Shown: positions 25,563 through 36,103, numbered from the stretch's first letter. The stretch: DNA of 64,000 nucleotides from JACDER01 sp963842575 (GCA_963842575.1 CAWJGS010000008.1:35884-99883), one strand, 5' to 3'. Numbers and translations: made by a program. Notes: generated from the sequence alone by a model not told the origin.

Positions 25563-28500
25563 GACATCCGACCTACCGGGTCCTCCGGCGCTCGGCTCTG
25601 CTCGTTGCCGCGATGCTCGCTCTCGTGTGGACGTCGGCCGCACTCGCGGGCGGCGACCGCGGTCAGTCGCGGGACCGGCTGGCTTTCATGGACAGCCGGC
25701 ACGCTCCGGCCGCGCAGGACGTGCTGGACGCGCGCTCGGCGAAGCTCCTGTCCGACCCGCCCGCGGCCACCGCGGCGCTGAAGGACTCACTCGGCGTCGA
25801 GGGGTTCGTCAAGCTCGACCCGGTCACCTCGACGGCGAGCTTCGTCGGCAAGACCAACGGCTACCTGACCGGCCCGAGCTCGTCGGCCGCATCCACCATC
25901 GGGCTGGGGTACGTCAAGGCCAACGCCGCAGCGCTCGGGCTGAGCGCCGACGGCGTCGCGGCGCTCGAGCTGAGGCGCGACTACGTCGACATCCTCGGCA
26001 CCCACCACCTGAGCTTCGTGCAGGAGGTGAACGGGGTCACGGTCTTCGGCAACGGCGTCAAGGTCAACGTCGCCAAGGACGGCCGCATCATCAACGTGAC
26101 GGGCTCGCCGGTCGCCTCGCTCGCGGGCGCACCCGCGCGCGACACCGGGGATCACCGGCGGCACAGGCAGTCGTCGCCGCGAAGCAGAACGTCGGCGGCG
26201 ACACGTCGCCCCGGTCACGTCGACGAGCGAACGAGGACCTGCGACGACGCTTCACGTCGGGCGACGACGACCGAAGCTCGTCTACTTCAAGACGCTCAAC
26301 GGGCTTACGCTCGCGTACCAGACGCTGCTCATCGACGACGACGGCTACCTGCAGTCGGTCGTCGACGCCGCCTCGGGCAAGGTCCTCTACCGGCGACAGC
26401 TTCACGCGACAGCGCCAACGGCCTCGCCTGGGACAACCGCCCGGGGGCGGTCGGCCGGCGGCACGCAGCGCTCGTACGACGTCAACGGCCCGGCGGCTCG
26501 TGGCAGTTCGGCGCCTTCAACCCGCTGGTCGGGACCGACGCCGGCCTGTCGAGCAACAACACCTGGGTGTACAGCGACATCAACGGCAGCAACGGCGCCA
26601 GGCGTCAGCGAGACTGATCCGGACCGACGGCACGGGCAACTTCAACTACGCCGTTCACGCCGTTCACCAACACGACCAACTCGCCGTGCTCGGCGGCGTA
26701 TCCGTGCTCGTGGAACTCGCACTTCCCGGACGGCGCGTTCTCCTGGGACGACGAACCGGAAGCAGAACGGCACGCAGGTGTACTTCTTCGTCAACACCTT
26801 CCACGACCATCTGCTGGCCGCGCCGATCGGCTTCACCGAGGCCGCGGGCAACTTCCAGCTCTCCGAACTCGACGGGCCAGGGCGAGGCCGGCGACCCGGT
26901 CATCGCCGAGGCCGACGACGGCGCGAACACGCAGCGCTTCATCGACGGCGCTCTGACCGGGATGCCGGACGGCAACCACATCGACAACGCGAACTTCAAC
27001 ACGCCGCCCGACGGCTTCGCGCCGCGGACGCAGATGTACCTGTTCAACTGGCCGTTCGCGCCCGACGCGTTCCTCCAGGTGAACGGCGGCGACGAGGGAA
27101 GCGTCGTCTACCACGAGTACACGCACGGCCTCTCGAACCGGCTCGTCGTCGACGCCGACGGCAACTCGACGCTCGGCAACATCCAGGCCGGCTCGATGGG
27201 CGAGGCGTGGAGCGACTGGTACGCCGAGGACTTCCTCGTCAGCCAGGGCTTCGTGACCGACAACCCCGGCGTGGCAGACGTACTCGAGGGCGACTACGTC
27301 TCCGGCGGCGACGACCTGATCCGGACGGAGCCGCTCGACTGCAAGGTCGGCGTCGACCGACGCCGCCTGCGACGGCGATCCGGACGGAACGGCGGGCACC
27401 GGCGGGTACACGTACGGCGACTTCGGCAAGATCATCGGCCGCCCGGAGGTGCACGCGGACGGCGAGATCTGGGCCCAGACGCTGTGGGATCTCCGCGATG
27501 CGCTCGGCTCGAGCACGACCGAGGGGATCGTCACGCGGGCGATGGAGCTCGCTCCGTCGAACCCGTCGTACCTCGACATGCGCAACTCGATCCTGCAGGC
27601 CGACCTCGTCGCCAACGGCGGCGCGAATCGCAACACGATCTGGAGCACGTTCGCGCATCGCGGCATGGGCTACTTCGCCGGTGCCGTCGACGGTGACGAT
27701 GCATTCCCGGTCGAGAACTTCGCGCTTCCGCCCACGAGCAAGACGTTCGGCAAGCTGCACGGCAAGGTCGTCGACGCCGACACCAACCTGCCGATCGTAG
27801 GCGCGTCGGTGCTCTTCGGCGGCCACGCGTCCGGTTTCCCCGACGACATCGCCGGGGTCACGGACGAGTTCGGCGTCTACGACATCAAGAAGATCCTGGT
27901 CGGCACGTATCCGAAGGTGTGGGCGACTGCGCCCGGCTACGACCGCCAGGTGCTCCCGTCGGTCGCGATCCCCGCCAGCGCGGTCAAGATCGACTGGAAG
28001 CTCAAGCGCAACTGGGCGTCCCTGGCGGGCGGCGGATCGATCGACTCGTTCACCGGCCCGAACTACGGGCCGCAGTGCCCGCCCGAGGGCGCGATCGACG
28101 ACTCGGCGGGCGTCGGCTGGGGCAGCGACACGGACGTGAACGCGACGCTCGACGGGGAACGTGACGCCGAAGTACATCGTCGTGAAGCTGCCGCAGGCGG
28201 TGAACATCACGCAGGTCTTCGTCGATCCGTCGAACACCTGCGGCGACCCCGGAAGCTCGTCGACCCGCGGCTATCGCATCCAGACCTCGACGGACGGAAC
28301 GACGTTCACGACGGTGAACCAGGGCGTGTTCTACGCCGGGAACCGGAACAAGCTGAACGACGTCGGCGCGCTCTCGGGCGGCCCGGTGAACGCTGTCCGG
28401 TACATCAAGTTCTGGATCCTCAACCCGCAGGTCCCGAACGCGGCGTCCGGCTCCTGTAACGACGCCGCGACCTGTGGCGCCGATCCGGACGACAACTCGA

Positions 28501-28598
28501 ACGTGGCCGCCCACTGCGGGCCCGGGAAGGACAACGGGTTCGGAGGCTGCACGTTCATGGACATGGTCGAGCTGAAGGTCTACGGCCGCCCGGCCTAG
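25559..28598 (+). CDS. Secreted M36 fungalysin-type metalloprotease with C-terminal discoidin-like domain (multiple frameshifts)
   Basis: Signal peptide (RRSALLVAAMLALVW), FTP propeptide (HLSFVQEVNGVTVFGNGVKV), catalytic domain (YFFVNTFHDHLLAAPIGF; GSVVYHEYTHGLSNRLV with HExxH; GSMGEAWSDWYAEDF), then a carboxypeptidase regulatory-like module (KVVDADTNLPIVGASVLF) and an F5/8-type domain (PKYIVVKLPQAVNITQVFVDP). The frame changes about ten times, mainly between 26150 and 26880, then near 27357 and 28158, although conserved sequence continues across each break. This density suggests poor local consensus; true decay cannot be excluded. Second M36 gene in the window. Confidence 0.8.
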
Positions 28599-28639
28599 GC
28601 CCAGCGACCAAAGGACTCATCGCGAGTCCTCACCGAAGC

Positions 28640-28668
28640 GCGAAGGGCCGCCCCAGGCGGCCCTTCGC
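28640..28668. terminator. Strong bidirectional terminator hairpin
   Basis: A 13-bp perfect stem GCGAAGGGCCGCC / GGCGGCCCTTCGC with a 3-base loop, followed by ATTTC on the plus strand. It separates the protease gene from the convergent fdhD. Confidence 0.85.
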
Positions 28669-28703
28669 ATTTCACTCGATCGCGGACCGTCAGGCCAAGT
28701 GCG

Positions 28704-29492
28704 CTAGTGGAGGATCCGGCCGGACTTCGAGTAAACGTTGAAAGTGCCGCCTCTGACGAACCCACAGAGCGTCACTCCCCGATCCACCGCCAGTTGAACC
28801 GCGAGCGTCGACGGTGCGCCGACAGCGACCACGACGGGACAGCCGGCGACGACCGCCTTCTGCACGAGCTCGAACGAGAGGCGTCCGCTGACACACAGGA
28901 CCGAGCGGGAGAGCGGGAGGCGATCGTCGGTGAACGCCCGGCCCAGGACCTTGTCCATTGCGTTGTGGCGGCCGACGTCCTCGCGCAGGCAGAGAAGCTC
29001 ACCGTCCTCGTCGAACAGGCCCGTCGCATGCAGCCCGCCGGTCGCCTCGAAGGCCGCCTGCCCGGCGCGTAGCCGCTCCGGGAGCGCCTGGACGAGCGCG
29101 GCCGGGACGCGCAGGTCGCTTTCGACCGGCGGCGCCTCGACCGCGACGGCCTCGAGTGCGCCCTTTCCGCAGACGCCGCACGAGGACGAGGTGTAGAAGC
29201 TCCGCCGCAGCCCGCTCGCGTCGAAGCCGGGCGCATCCACCTCGACCGTGTTGGCCGCGAGGTCGTCGGGCAGGCGCGCCGCGGTCGCCGGAATCCCCTC
29301 CGAGAGGCAGAAGCCGAGGGCGAGCTCCTCGTCGTGCCCCGGAGTGCGCATGGTCACCGCGACCGCCTCGCCGTTCACACGGATCTCGAGCGGCTCCTCG
29401 ACCGCGATGCGGTCAGGCCCGGACGACCCTTGCGGCAGCCGCACGACCTGGAGCTCGGAGGTCGACTGCGGCGGGGGCGCGGACCGGTTCAC
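28704..29492 (-). CDS. fdhD: Formate dehydrogenase accessory sulfurtransferase FdhD
   Basis: 262 residues. EEPLEIRVNGEAVAVTMRTPGHDEELALGF, the sulfur-transfer loop SSCGVCGKGALEAV with both cysteines, and EDVGRHNAMDKVLG are all FdhD signatures. It carries sulfur from a cysteine desulfurase to the bis-MGD cofactor, which formate dehydrogenase requires. It lies 5.6 kb from fdhA on the opposite strand. GTG start at 29492; livH begins about 50 bases away, divergently. Confidence 0.95.
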   Translation of the reverse strand: MNRSAPPPQSTSELQVVRLPQGSSGPDRIAVEEPLEIRVNGEAVAVTMRTPGHDEELALGFCLSEGIPATAARLPDDLAANTVEVDAPGFDASGLRRSFYTSSSCGVCGKGALEAVAVEAPPVESDLRVPAALVQALPERLRAGQAAFEATGGLHATGLFDEDGELLCLREDVGRHNAMDKVLGRAFTDDRLPLSRSVLCVSGRLSFELVQKAVVAGCPVVVAVGAPSTLAVQLAVDRGVTLCGFVRGGTFNVYSKSGRILH

Positions 29493-29543
29493 CCGGATGT
29501 TGTAACCGACCCCGGGCCGCTCGGACGTAATCTTCCGCGGCGC

Positions 29544-30473
29544 GTGTCGCTCGCCCTGCAGATCGTGATCAGCGGCCTCGCCGCGGGCGGCGTGTACGGC
29601 GTCGTCGCGATCGCCTACACGCTCATCTACCGCTTGACCGGCGTCGTCCACTTCGCGCTCGGAGAGCTGATCGCGCTCGCTGTGTTCGTGACGCTGCTCG
29701 TGGCCGCGGGGACGGGCCCGGTGACGCAGACGAGCGTCGGCGGCGGCCGCTTCGCGCTCGCGATCGTCGTGGGCCTCGGCGTGTGCGTGATCGCGGGGAC
29801 GGCCACATACGCGCTGGCGATCAAGCCGTACCTCGACCGCGGCTCGACCATCGGCTGGGTCGCGGTCACGGTCGCGATCGCCTTCGCCATCCGCGCGATC
29901 CTGGGCGCCGCCTTCGCGCAGCCGAGCTACGTCTTCCCCGATCCGTTTCCGTTCCGCGACGCGGGCCGCGGCGGCGTGATCACGATCGCCGGCGCCTCGA
30001 TCCAGGTGCGGGCCTTCTTCGTGCTCGCGCTCGCCGTCGCGCTCGCGATCGTCGCGACGTGGGTGCTCGAGCGGACGCGGACGGGGCGCGGGCTGCAGGC
30101 AATCGCCTCCGATCCGGAGGGCGCGCACGTCGTCGGGATACCTGTGAACCGGCTCGTCGCCGGAGCGTTCGGCGCGGTGGGCGGGCTCGCCGCGATCGCC
30201 GCGATCGCCGCAGCCCCGAGCGCGCCGTTTGATGTCGATACCGGAACACTGCTTGGCGTAAAGGGGCTGGTCGCCGCGGTCGTCGTCGGCTTCGCGACCC
30301 CGTGGCGCGCATTCGCCGCCGGCCTCGCGCTCGGGCTGGTGGAAGCTGCGATCGCGAGCGCGGACATCTCCGGCTACCACCTCGGGCCCGAATACCGCGA
30401 GGTGCTCCCGATCGCGGTCGCGCTCATCGTCGTCGCTGTCCAGGGACGGACCCGGGAGCCGGAGCTCGAATGA
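29544..30473 (+). CDS. Branched-chain amino acid-type ABC transporter permease (LivH family)
   Basis: 309 residues with about 8 transmembrane helices. LQIVISGLAAGGVYGVVAIAYTLIYRLTGVVHFALGE is the LivH N-terminal signature; ASDPEGAHVVGIPVNRL is the cytoplasmic EAA-like loop that contacts the ATPase. First gene of an operon with the fused permease-ATPase, the binding lipoprotein and an unknown protein; its stop overlaps the next ATG (ATGA). GTG start. Confidence 0.9.
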   Translation: MSLALQIVISGLAAGGVYGVVAIAYTLIYRLTGVVHFALGELIALAVFVTLLVAAGTGPVTQTSVGGGRFALAIVVGLGVCVIAGTATYALAIKPYLDRGSTIGWVAVTVAIAFAIRAILGAAFAQPSYVFPDPFPFRDAGRGGVITIAGASIQVRAFFVLALAVALAIVATWVLERTRTGRGLQAIASDPEGAHVVGIPVNRLVAGAFGAVGGLAAIAAIAAAPSAPFDVDTGTLLGVKGLVAAVVVGFATPWRAFAAGLALGLVEAAIASADISGYHLGPEYREVLPIAVALIVVAVQGRTREPELE

Positions 30474-32284
30474 CCGAAGCCGTGGCCCAGGCTGGGCGTG
30501 CCTTCGCGGGCGCCGCGCACGACATTCGCCGCGCCTGGCGCCTGCCGGCCACGCTGGCGGCGCTGGGGCTCGCGCTTGCCTTTGTCGTACCTCCGCTCGT
30601 GGCGGACCCGCTCCAGCTCCAGGATCTCGCCGGCTGGCTCTATCTCGCTCTGGCCGCGACGGGGCTCGCGTTCGCGCTCGGTCTCGGGGGGATGCCGTCG
30701 CTCTGCCAGGGCGCGTTCATGGCGATCGGAGCCTTTACCGCGGCCCTGCTGCGGACGCGGACCGGCGCCGGCTTCGTCGAGTCCGCGCTGGCCGGACTGG
30801 CGCTGACGACGCTGGCCGGCATCGGGCTCGGCTTCGGCTTCGTGCGGCTGGGACGCGTGCCGTTCGCGGTCGCCACGTGGCTCTTCGCCTGGCTCGTCGC
30901 GCTCGGGCTCGCTGCGTTCCCTTCCATCGGGGGTGGTGCGGCCGGCATCGCAATCCCGAGCGCCGGGCCTGGGGAGACGGGTCACTACGTCCTGGCGCTC
31001 GTCCTGGTCGTCCTCGCGTGCCTCGCGCTGTGGGCGGTCTCGCGCGGAGCGCCCGGACTGGCGCTCTCGGCGCTTCGGCAGCGGAGCGCGGCCGCGCTCG
31101 CGCTCGGCGTGCGCGTCACGCGCCTGCGCCTGGGCGCATTCGTCGTCTCGGCCGCGCTCGGGGGGCTCGCCGGTTCCCTGAGCGTGCAGCTGCAGGGCAT
31201 CGCCGATCCGAACGGGTACGACCCGTTTCTGTCCTTCAAGCTCCTCGCCGCCGTGCTGCTCGGCGGGATGACGAGCGCGATCGGCGCCGTCGCCGGGCTC
31301 GCCGGCCTGTCGGGACTGACGCAGCTCTCCCACTGGATCGGGAGCCTCGAGGGACTGTCCGCGGCGCGCTTCGACCCGATGCTGTTCGCAATCCTCGTCC
31401 TCGTCGTGCTCGGCTTCGGCGGCGCGGGGATCGTGCCGTGGGCGCAGCGGCTGCTCGGGCTCGACCGCTCTCGGCAGGCGACGGCGGGCGCGGTGGCCGC
31501 ACCGGCGCCCCGTGGCGGCGCGACCCTGTCCGCGGAAGGCGTCCGGAAGCGCTTCGGCGGTGTCGTCGCGCTCGACGGTCTGGAGCTCGAGGCGCAGCCC
31601 GAGGCGATCGTCGCCCTCATCGGGCCGAACGGGTCGGGGAAGACGACCGCGCTCCGCATCCTCGCCGGCACGCTCCATCCCGACGGCGGCCGGGTCGAGC
31701 TCGACGGCCACGAGCTGAACGGCGACGGCATCGCCGGACGGGTCGAGCGGGGGATCGTGCGCACGCTGCAGCGGACGGCGGTGTTCGAGGACATGACCGC
31801 ACTCGAGAACGTGCTCGCCGGTGCGGGCGTCCGCCGGCATTTCGGCGGAGCGCTGCGGACGGTGCTGGCGACGCCGAAGTCGCGAGCGGAGGACCGCGAG
31901 CTGCGGTCCCGCGCGCTTGCCACGCTCGAGCTGGTCGAGCTCACGGACACGGCCGGCCGCAGGGCGGGGACGCTCTCCGCCTCCGAGCAGCGACGCCTCA
32001 TGCTCGCCTCCGCGCTCGCCACGAACCCGCGCATCCTCCTGCTCGACGAGATCTCGGCCGGCGGGACGGCGGAGGACGTGCGGCGCCTGGCCGGCATCCT
32101 CGAGCGGCTCCGGTCGGAAGGGCTCGCGATCGTGCTCGTCGAGCACAATCTCAGGCTCGTGCGCGACGTCGCCTCGAGCGTGGTCGTGCTCGACTACGGC
32201 AAGACCATCGCCGCGGGAGCGCCGGCCGAGGTCGCCGCGCTACCGCAGGTGCAAGCGGCCTATCTGGGCAGGCACCGTCTCTAA
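30470..32284 (+). CDS. Fused LivM permease - LivG ATPase
   Basis: 604 residues. Residues 1 to about 335 are a LivM-type permease (GLGGMPSLCQGAFMAIGAF; SFKLLAAVLLGGMTSAIG). Residues from about 345 are an ABC ATPase: Walker A IGPNGSGKTT, Q-loop region RTLQRTAVFEDMTALENVL, signature LSASEQRR (a variant of LSGGQ), Walker B RILLLDEISAG and the switch His in LVEHNL. Permease-ATPase fusion in one chain is a recognised but minority layout for this family. No separate LivF ATPase is present nearby. Confidence 0.9.
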   Translation: MTEAVAQAGRAFAGAAHDIRRAWRLPATLAALGLALAFVVPPLVADPLQLQDLAGWLYLALAATGLAFALGLGGMPSLCQGAFMAIGAFTAALLRTRTGAGFVESALAGLALTTLAGIGLGFGFVRLGRVPFAVATWLFAWLVALGLAAFPSIGGGAAGIAIPSAGPGETGHYVLALVLVVLACLALWAVSRGAPGLALSALRQRSAAALALGVRVTRLRLGAFVVSAALGGLAGSLSVQLQGIADPNGYDPFLSFKLLAAVLLGGMTSAIGAVAGLAGLSGLTQLSHWIGSLEGLSAARFDPMLFAILVLVVLGFGGAGIVPWAQRLLGLDRSRQATAGAVAAPAPRGGATLSAEGVRKRFGGVVALDGLELEAQPEAIVALIGPNGSGKTTALRILAGTLHPDGGRVELDGHELNGDGIAGRVERGIVRTLQRTAVFEDMTALENVLAGAGVRRHFGGALRTVLATPKSRAEDRELRSRALATLELVELTDTAGRRAGTLSASEQRRLMLASALATNPRILLLDEISAGGTAEDVRRLAGILERLRSEGLAIVLVEHNLRLVRDVASSVVVLDYGKTIAAGAPAEVAALPQVQAAYLGRHRL

Positions 32285-32294
32285 ACTCGGCCCG

Positions 32295-33524
32295 ATGCGG
32301 CGCGCTCTCATCCTCCCCGTCGTGCTCGCCGCCCTGGCGGCCGGTTGCGGCGGTTCCAAGTCCGAGAGCGAGACGCTGACGATCGGGGTCAACGGTTCGT
32401 TCTCGAAGACGCCCTACCTGGCCGACACGATCGCGAACGGCACCAAGCTCGCGGTGCTCGAGCTGCCGAACGGCAACTCGTTCACGGCGGGAGGCCACAA
32501 CTACACCGTCAAGGTGGTCAAGTACGACACCGGCGGCTCACCGGTCACCGCGGTCGCGAACATGCGCAAGGCGGTTGCGGCGCACGCGATCGCGATCCTG
32601 GACGAGGGGACGGGCGTCGACGCGTCCTGGGAGATCGCGAACAAGGCGCACATCCCGATCGGGATCGTCTACCAGGGCGGGGTCGGTCTGGTCGACCCCG
32701 CCAAGAGGCCCAACGTCTTCCGCATCGCTCCAACCGACCACGGCGTCGCCTTCCGGCTCGCCGAGTACCTGATCCCCAAGGGGCTGAAGGTCGCCCTCCT
32801 CCACGACGATTCCGGCTACGGCCAGCAGGGCGCGCAGGCGATCGACCAGGCGTTCTCCTCGAATCCGGAGAACGTGGCGACGCGGATGACGCTCCCCTCG
32901 GCGGCGACCGATCTCGCACCGCAGCTGCTCGCCGCAAAGCGCTCCGGAGCGACGGCGGTGCTCGTCTGGGCACAGGGGCCGGTGATCGCCAAGGCGCTCA
33001 TCGCGGCGCGGAGCGCCGGCTGGAACGTCCCGTTCTTCACGCCCGGCGCCGGCGCCGACCCGGTCGTCCGCCAGACACTCGCCGACCACCCGGACTGGGT
33101 GGACGGGCTCACGTTCGCCTCCGGCAGGCTGACCGCGGAGGAAGGGCCCGCCCCGTTCACGGCGTTCGCGAACAAGTACCGGACCGCGTTCGGAGAGGAG
33201 AAGGTCGGCGTGAAGACGTCCCAGGGCTTCGAGGTCGTGCAGCCTCCGGAATACGCGATGTACGCCTACGACTTCACGCGGGTGCTGATCGCGGCGATCC
33301 AGCATGCAGGCGGCGCGGGCGACCGGGCCAAGCTCCTCCAGTCGATGAACGAGGTGACGATCGCCGGCGCGAACGGCGACGAGCGGGGCTTCAACGTGAA
33401 GAGCCACGAGGGCGTGGTGGACGACGACGTCTACTTCGCCCGCTTCCACGACATGACCTACGCGCCGGTGGACGACGACCCGCTTTCGAAGACGCTGCCT
33501 CCGATTCCCCAGACCGGGCAGTGA
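32295..33524 (+). CDS. Branched-chain amino acid-type ABC substrate-binding lipoprotein
   Basis: 409 residues with a lipoprotein signal: MRRALILPVVLAALAAGCGG, lipobox LAAGC. The mature part is a type I periplasmic-binding fold (Peripla_BP_6): TIGVNGSFSKTPYLADTIANG, VAILHDD-like KVALLHDDSGYGQQG, and GATAVLVWAQGP. It captures the ligand for the permease above; the ligand cannot be predicted. Third gene of the operon, overlapping the next start (GTGA). Confidence 0.92.
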   Translation: MRRALILPVVLAALAAGCGGSKSESETLTIGVNGSFSKTPYLADTIANGTKLAVLELPNGNSFTAGGHNYTVKVVKYDTGGSPVTAVANMRKAVAAHAIAILDEGTGVDASWEIANKAHIPIGIVYQGGVGLVDPAKRPNVFRIAPTDHGVAFRLAEYLIPKGLKVALLHDDSGYGQQGAQAIDQAFSSNPENVATRMTLPSAATDLAPQLLAAKRSGATAVLVWAQGPVIAKALIAARSAGWNVPFFTPGAGADPVVRQTLADHPDWVDGLTFASGRLTAEEGPAPFTAFANKYRTAFGEEKVGVKTSQGFEVVQPPEYAMYAYDFTRVLIAAIQHAGGAGDRAKLLQSMNEVTIAGANGDERGFNVKSHEGVVDDDVYFARFHDMTYAPVDDDPLSKTLPPIPQTGQ

Positions 33525-34564
33525 CGCGCGCGCTTCTCGGCGCCGTCCTCCTTTTTTTCGCTGCGGTTCCGGGCGCCGAGGCGGCGCGGGTCGTCCTCTT
33601 CCCCACGCCGCTGACGCAGATCACTCCGACTCCGCCCTTTCCGCCGCCGAGCACCGCGCTCCCGAACCTGTACCGGCCGCCCGTCACGAGCCACGAGGTG
33701 ATGAGGGTCGGTATCGACGGGAACGGCGAGGTCGTGTCCGTGCACGCGACGCAGCGACTGGTTCTGCACAGGACAGGGGACTACCGGCTCACGGTCCCGG
33801 CTCCGGTGAGAAACGTCGTCCCCGGCCCGGGCAGCGAGTCGACCCCGGGCCTGCGCACCGGCGCGGTTCTCTGGGCCGGTTTCTCGCCCGGCCACAAGGT
33901 GCTGTCGGCGAACGCGACGCTCGACCCAGCTGCCGCGGGCCGCTTTCTCCCCATGCGCGTCTCGGCCTCGGGCGGCTCCGTCCGGCTCGAAAACGCGACA
34001 ACCACCACGTACACGACGTTCACCGCGCACGGAGACCCGACCCAGCTCGCCCAGGTGCTGGACGCTCTGCGAAAGGACCCGCAGGGACGCCAGCTGGGCC
34101 AGGGAAGCTACGTAAAGGTGACCGGGGCGGTGCGCGACCTCCGCGTCCGCGTGTATGCGCCACTCGAAGTCCGTGGCCGTATCGGCGGACGTGAGGTCTC
34201 GCTGCTCCTCGGGCCTGAGCCGCGGACGATCCGCGTCACCGGCCCGGCGTCGGTCGCGCTTTCGGTCGAGCCGGTTCCGCCCGCATCGCTTCGGGAAACC
34301 GCGCGCAACCCGGACTGGAACGCAACGCTCCGAACGTCGCTCACGCTCGCGCGGGTCCGCCAGTACCTGTCCTTCCTCGCGAACCCGGACCCGCTCGGGC
34401 AGCTCCAGGCGCGCTACCTGTACCGGACGGTCGCCGCCCCCGGGCCGCCGCCCGCGCCGCCCGCACCGCAGGACGAGGGACTAGCGGCCTGGCTCATCGC
34501 CTTGATAGCCGCCGGCTCGGTGGCCGCCGCGGGCGGCCTGGCCGTCCTCTGGGCGAACTCCTAG
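33521..34564 (+). CDS. Exported membrane-anchored protein of unknown function in the ABC operon
   Basis: 347 residues. N-terminal signal (LLGAVLLFFAAVPGAEA), a beta-rich central region, a proline-rich linker (APGPPPAPPAP) and a C-terminal transmembrane helix (AAWLIALIAAGSVAAAGGLAVLW), so most of it faces outside. GTG start overlaps the stop of the binding-protein gene by 4 bases, linking it to the transporter. No domain recognised. Confidence 0.65.
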   Translation: MTRALLGAVLLFFAAVPGAEAARVVLFPTPLTQITPTPPFPPPSTALPNLYRPPVTSHEVMRVGIDGNGEVVSVHATQRLVLHRTGDYRLTVPAPVRNVVPGPGSESTPGLRTGAVLWAGFSPGHKVLSANATLDPAAAGRFLPMRVSASGGSVRLENATTTTYTTFTAHGDPTQLAQVLDALRKDPQGRQLGQGSYVKVTGAVRDLRVRVYAPLEVRGRIGGREVSLLLGPEPRTIRVTGPASVALSVEPVPPASLRETARNPDWNATLRTSLTLARVRQYLSFLANPDPLGQLQARYLYRTVAAPGPPPAPPAPQDEGLAAWLIALIAAGSVAAAGGLAVLWANS

Positions 34565-34566
34565 CC

Positions 34567-35463
34567 CTACGAGGCCGCGCGGCGCGGACTACCCGGCCGC
34601 ACCAGCCGCCGCAGCGCGTGAGCCGCGGCCGGCTCGGCGAGCGCGATCCCTGCGAGCATGACCGCGCAGCCCGTCCATCCCAACCAGCCGAGGTGCTCGG
34701 AGAGGAGCACGACCCCGAACAGCGCGGCAAACGGCGCCTCGAGCGTGAAGATCAGCGCCGCGCGCGCGGCGGTCGTCCGGGCCTGCACCCACGTCGCCAC
34801 GAGGTAACCGAGCGCGCCGGCGAATACGCCGGTGACGGCGATCGCGTACCAGGCCTGTGCCGTGTCCGGAAGCTCGATCTCTCCCGTCACGGCGGCGACG
34901 ACGAGGAATACGCCGAAGGTGACGGACATCTGCAAAAACGTGAGGACGCGCGGGTCGTAGCGCGGCGCGAAACGCTCCATGGCGGCGATCTGCAGCGCCT
35001 GCGCGAGGGCATTGCCGAGGACGAGGAGGTTGCCGAGCACCGATCCGTGCGGGACGCCGAACAGGAGCAGCAGTCCCGCGAGCGCGAGGGCGACACCGAT
35101 CCATCCCGCAGGCGGGACGCGCGTCCCGAAGGCGGCAAGCGCGATGAGCGGCGTGAAAACGACGTACAGCCCGGTGATGAAGCCGGTGCTCGCGACGGTC
35201 GTGAGCTCGAGGCCCGCCGTCTGGAGCCCGTATGCGAGCGCGAGCATGAGCCCGAGCCCGAGGCCGGCCAGGACGCCCGCGCGCGGGGTGCTCCGCAAGG
35301 GCCGCCAGGCGAACGGGCCCAACACGGCGCTCGAGACGAAGAACCGCGCTGCGAGGAAGGAGAACAGCGGGAACGTCTCGAGCGCCTGCTGGACGGGGAC
35401 GAACGTGTATCCCCAGACCGCCGTGACGAGGACGAGGGCGAGCGTGGGTGCGAGCATCCGCAC
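34567..35463 (-). CDS. EamA/DMT-family transporter
   Basis: 298 residues, about 10 transmembrane helices in two EamA repeats: LVLVTAVWGYTFVPVQQALETFPLFSFLAARF in the first, AALIFTLEAPFAALFGVVLLSEHLGWLGWTGCAVMLAGI in the second (the APxxAxxxGxxxLGE-like motif). Drug/metabolite exporter family; substrate unknown. Convergent with the ABC operon, 2 bases apart. GTG 35463 or ATG 35457 as start. Confidence 0.9.
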   Translation of the reverse strand: MRMLAPTLALVLVTAVWGYTFVPVQQALETFPLFSFLAARFFVSSAVLGPFAWRPLRSTPRAGVLAGLGLGLMLALAYGLQTAGLELTTVASTGFITGLYVVFTPLIALAAFGTRVPPAGWIGVALALAGLLLLFGVPHGSVLGNLLVLGNALAQALQIAAMERFAPRYDPRVLTFLQMSVTFGVFLVVAAVTGEIELPDTAQAWYAIAVTGVFAGALGYLVATWVQARTTAARAALIFTLEAPFAALFGVVLLSEHLGWLGWTGCAVMLAGIALAEPAAAHALRRLVRPGSPRRAAS

Positions 35464-35488
35464 CGCCCGATCGTATGACCGACGGTGA

Positions 35489-35514
35489 GGGGCCGCAGCG
35501 GCGTCTGCGGCCCC
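35489..35514 (-). terminator. Terminator-like hairpin after the lipoprotein gene
   Basis: 9-bp stem GGGGCCGCA / TGCGGCCCC with an 8-base loop, between the lipoprotein stop (35539) and the EamA start, both minus strand. Confidence 0.65.
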
Positions 35515-35538
35515 CCGCGTCGGCCTCAGGGGAGGCTT

Positions 35539-35982
35539 TTAGGCCGGTCGATTCGTGATGTGGACGTAGGTCTTGTCGCTGTCGCCGCACTCGTTGCGCA
35601 TCGCGACCTGACCTGTCCGGCCCTCTCCCTTCCACGAGATCTCGGAGTCGTTCGGCGCCTCGACCTCGTCGAACAGAATGTCGTAGCCCGAGGCCTTGAG
35701 CTCCTTCTGGAACTCCTCGTGCGCCTCCTCGACGTCGCCGTTGAAGTAGCCCTCGACGACCTGCGTCGGTCCGACTTCCGACTCCTGCGTGTACACGAGC
35801 TTGTCCTCCTCTATCTGGGGGAAGCTCGGCGGCAGCTTCGACGTCACGTCGATCGCGCTGCCGTCACACGCCGCCTGCACCTGCTTGCCGAGATCCGAAT
35901 CCTCGTCTCCTCCACCGCCCCCGCCGCAGCCCGCCGCCAGGCCGGCCGTGAGCAGCACAAGAGCCAGTGCCACCTTCCGCAT
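35539..35982 (-). CDS. Small lipoprotein of unknown function
   Basis: 147 residues. Lipobox LAAGC after MRKVALALVLLTAG, then a glycine run and an acidic mature part (VVEGYFNGDVEEAHEEF; DILFDEVEAPNDSEISWKGEG). Good ribosome site (AAGGAG) before the ATG. Anchored to the outer face of the membrane. No domain recognised. Confidence 0.8.
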   Translation of the reverse strand: MRKVALALVLLTAGLAAGCGGGGGGDEDSDLGKQVQAACDGSAIDVTSKLPPSFPQIEEDKLVYTQESEVGPTQVVEGYFNGDVEEAHEEFQKELKASGYDILFDEVEAPNDSEISWKGEGRTGQVAMRNECGDSDKTYVHITNRPA

Positions 35983-36103
35983 GTGGATACTCCTTCCCTG
36001 AGGGTCTTGACGCCGGAAACGCTACTCGGGCAGCCTCGCGAAATAGCTACGAGAGTTACGCGCAGGATGGGCGCAGAAACAGCCTTGGACGGGCGGAAGT
36101 TGC

